A DNA stretch of 64,000 bases from Streptomyces sclerotialus (GTDB taxonomy: Bacteria; Actinomycetota; Actinomycetes; Streptomycetales; Streptomycetaceae). The notes under the pieces are model-generated. The model was given only the letters and a program-made list of their open reading frames with translations. It searched no databases and was not told the DNA's origin. Location: assembly GCF_040907265.1 (NCBI RefSeq), contig NZ_JBFOHP010000002.1:3434501-3498500 (forward strand). Reading direction: 5' to 3'. Position numbers and translations under genes: made by a program. Below, piece after piece: positions 63,668 to 64,000 of the stretch. Numbering within the stretch: the first letter of the stretch is position 1; each line of letters opens with the position of its first letter.

Positions 63668-64000
63668 TCAGGCGGCCAGGGAGCCGCTCGGCCCGGGGAC
63701 GGCGGTCATGGGGGCCGTGTCACCGGTGCCGGCGGTCAGTGCCCGGGCGGCCAGGGCCACCGACACCATCGTCATGTGCCGGTGCCACCCCTGGAAGGAG
63801 CGGCCGCCGTAGTCGCGGAGCCCCGCCCCGGCGGCCCGCGCCAGCGCGTCGGCGTGCGGTTCGGGCAGCTCGCTCGCCTCGTGCAGCACGTGGGCCGGGG
63901 CGGTGACGTCGGTCAGCCACACCTGGTCCGGCCAGGGCCCGGCTCCGGACCACTCGCCGACCAGGGTCAGCGCGCCACGGCCGTCCTGCCGCGTCGCGGC
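63668..64000 (-). CDS. Transposase C-terminal part (IS701-like), partial
   Basis: The last 110 codons of a gene whose start lies beyond the window. The frame reads LTLVGEWSGAGPWPDQVWLTDV, then GLRDYGGRSFQGWHRHMTMVSVALAARAL, which resembles the C-terminal region of IS701/IS4-type DDE transposases in Streptomyces. Its stop is 11 nt from the stop of the convergent GAF regulator gene. Terminal inverted repeats were not found in the visible part. It may mark the right border of the cluster. Confidence 0.65.
   Translation of the reverse strand, partial: AATRQDGRGALTLVGEWSGAGPWPDQVWLTDVTAPAHVLHEASELPEPHADALARAAGAGLRDYGGRSFQGWHRHMTMVSVALAARALTAGTGDTAPMTAVPGPSGSLAA

Overview
The window is very GC-rich, with dense coding, GTG and TTG starts, short overlaps between genes, and families typical of Streptomyces: whiB, a five-gene LytR-CpsA-Psr cluster, F420 genes fbiA/fbiB and a SigB-type partner-switching cassette. 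I read it as a Streptomyces chromosome. From memory, the gene order of the first ~45 kb resembles the S. coelicolor SCO303x-SCO307x region; I could not run a comparison. I saw no rRNA, tRNA or CRISPR array.

1-24,400 is a developmental and cell-envelope region. It holds a large family 2 glycosyltransferase cut by the window edge, whiB, a cysteine dioxygenase, fbiA-fbiB, an AlkA-like glycosylase, a mannose-1-phosphate guanylyltransferase, a secreted peptidoglycan amidase, five LCP ligases interleaved with a second glycosyltransferase and a thioesterase, an acyl-CoA dehydrogenase and a UDP-glucose dehydrogenase. Sugar-nucleotide supply, polymer synthesis and LCP ligation together suggest wall glycopolymer assembly.

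24,400-39,200 holds a CGNR regulator divergent from a VOC protein, the coupled purK-purE-dipeptidase set followed by a dipeptidase paralogue that has lost nearly all metal ligands, a chagasin-like inhibitor, a GtrA protein, a two-component system, a POT peptide transporter, a secreted hydrolase, a decayed LPXTG surface-protein gene, and an anti-sigma kinase / STAS / sigma factor cassette. 39,300-44,900 is a histidine-utilisation operon (hutU, an M20 amidohydrolase, hutF, hutI) behind an operator-like palindrome.

44,900-63,660 is the most interesting part, an apparent specialised-metabolite cluster I could not match to a known product. A first 2-isopropylmalate synthase lies behind a possible leader-peptide attenuator, divergent from an exporter. 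A seven-gene minus-strand operon encodes a cupin, a stand-alone adenylation enzyme, a 136-residue unknown, a P450, a stand-alone carrier protein, an SDR and a PAS-only protein. A plus-strand operon encodes a LuxR regulator, a type II thioesterase, a second divergent LeuA and an AvtA-like aminotransferase. A PhzE-like protein with an eroded chorismate domain and an altered glutaminase site, a methyltransferase and a GAF/PucR-type regulator follow. A plausible reading is that LeuA-type elongation and transamination make an unusual branched amino acid that is loaded on the carrier protein and oxidised there by the P450 and SDR. A transposase fragment marks the right edge.
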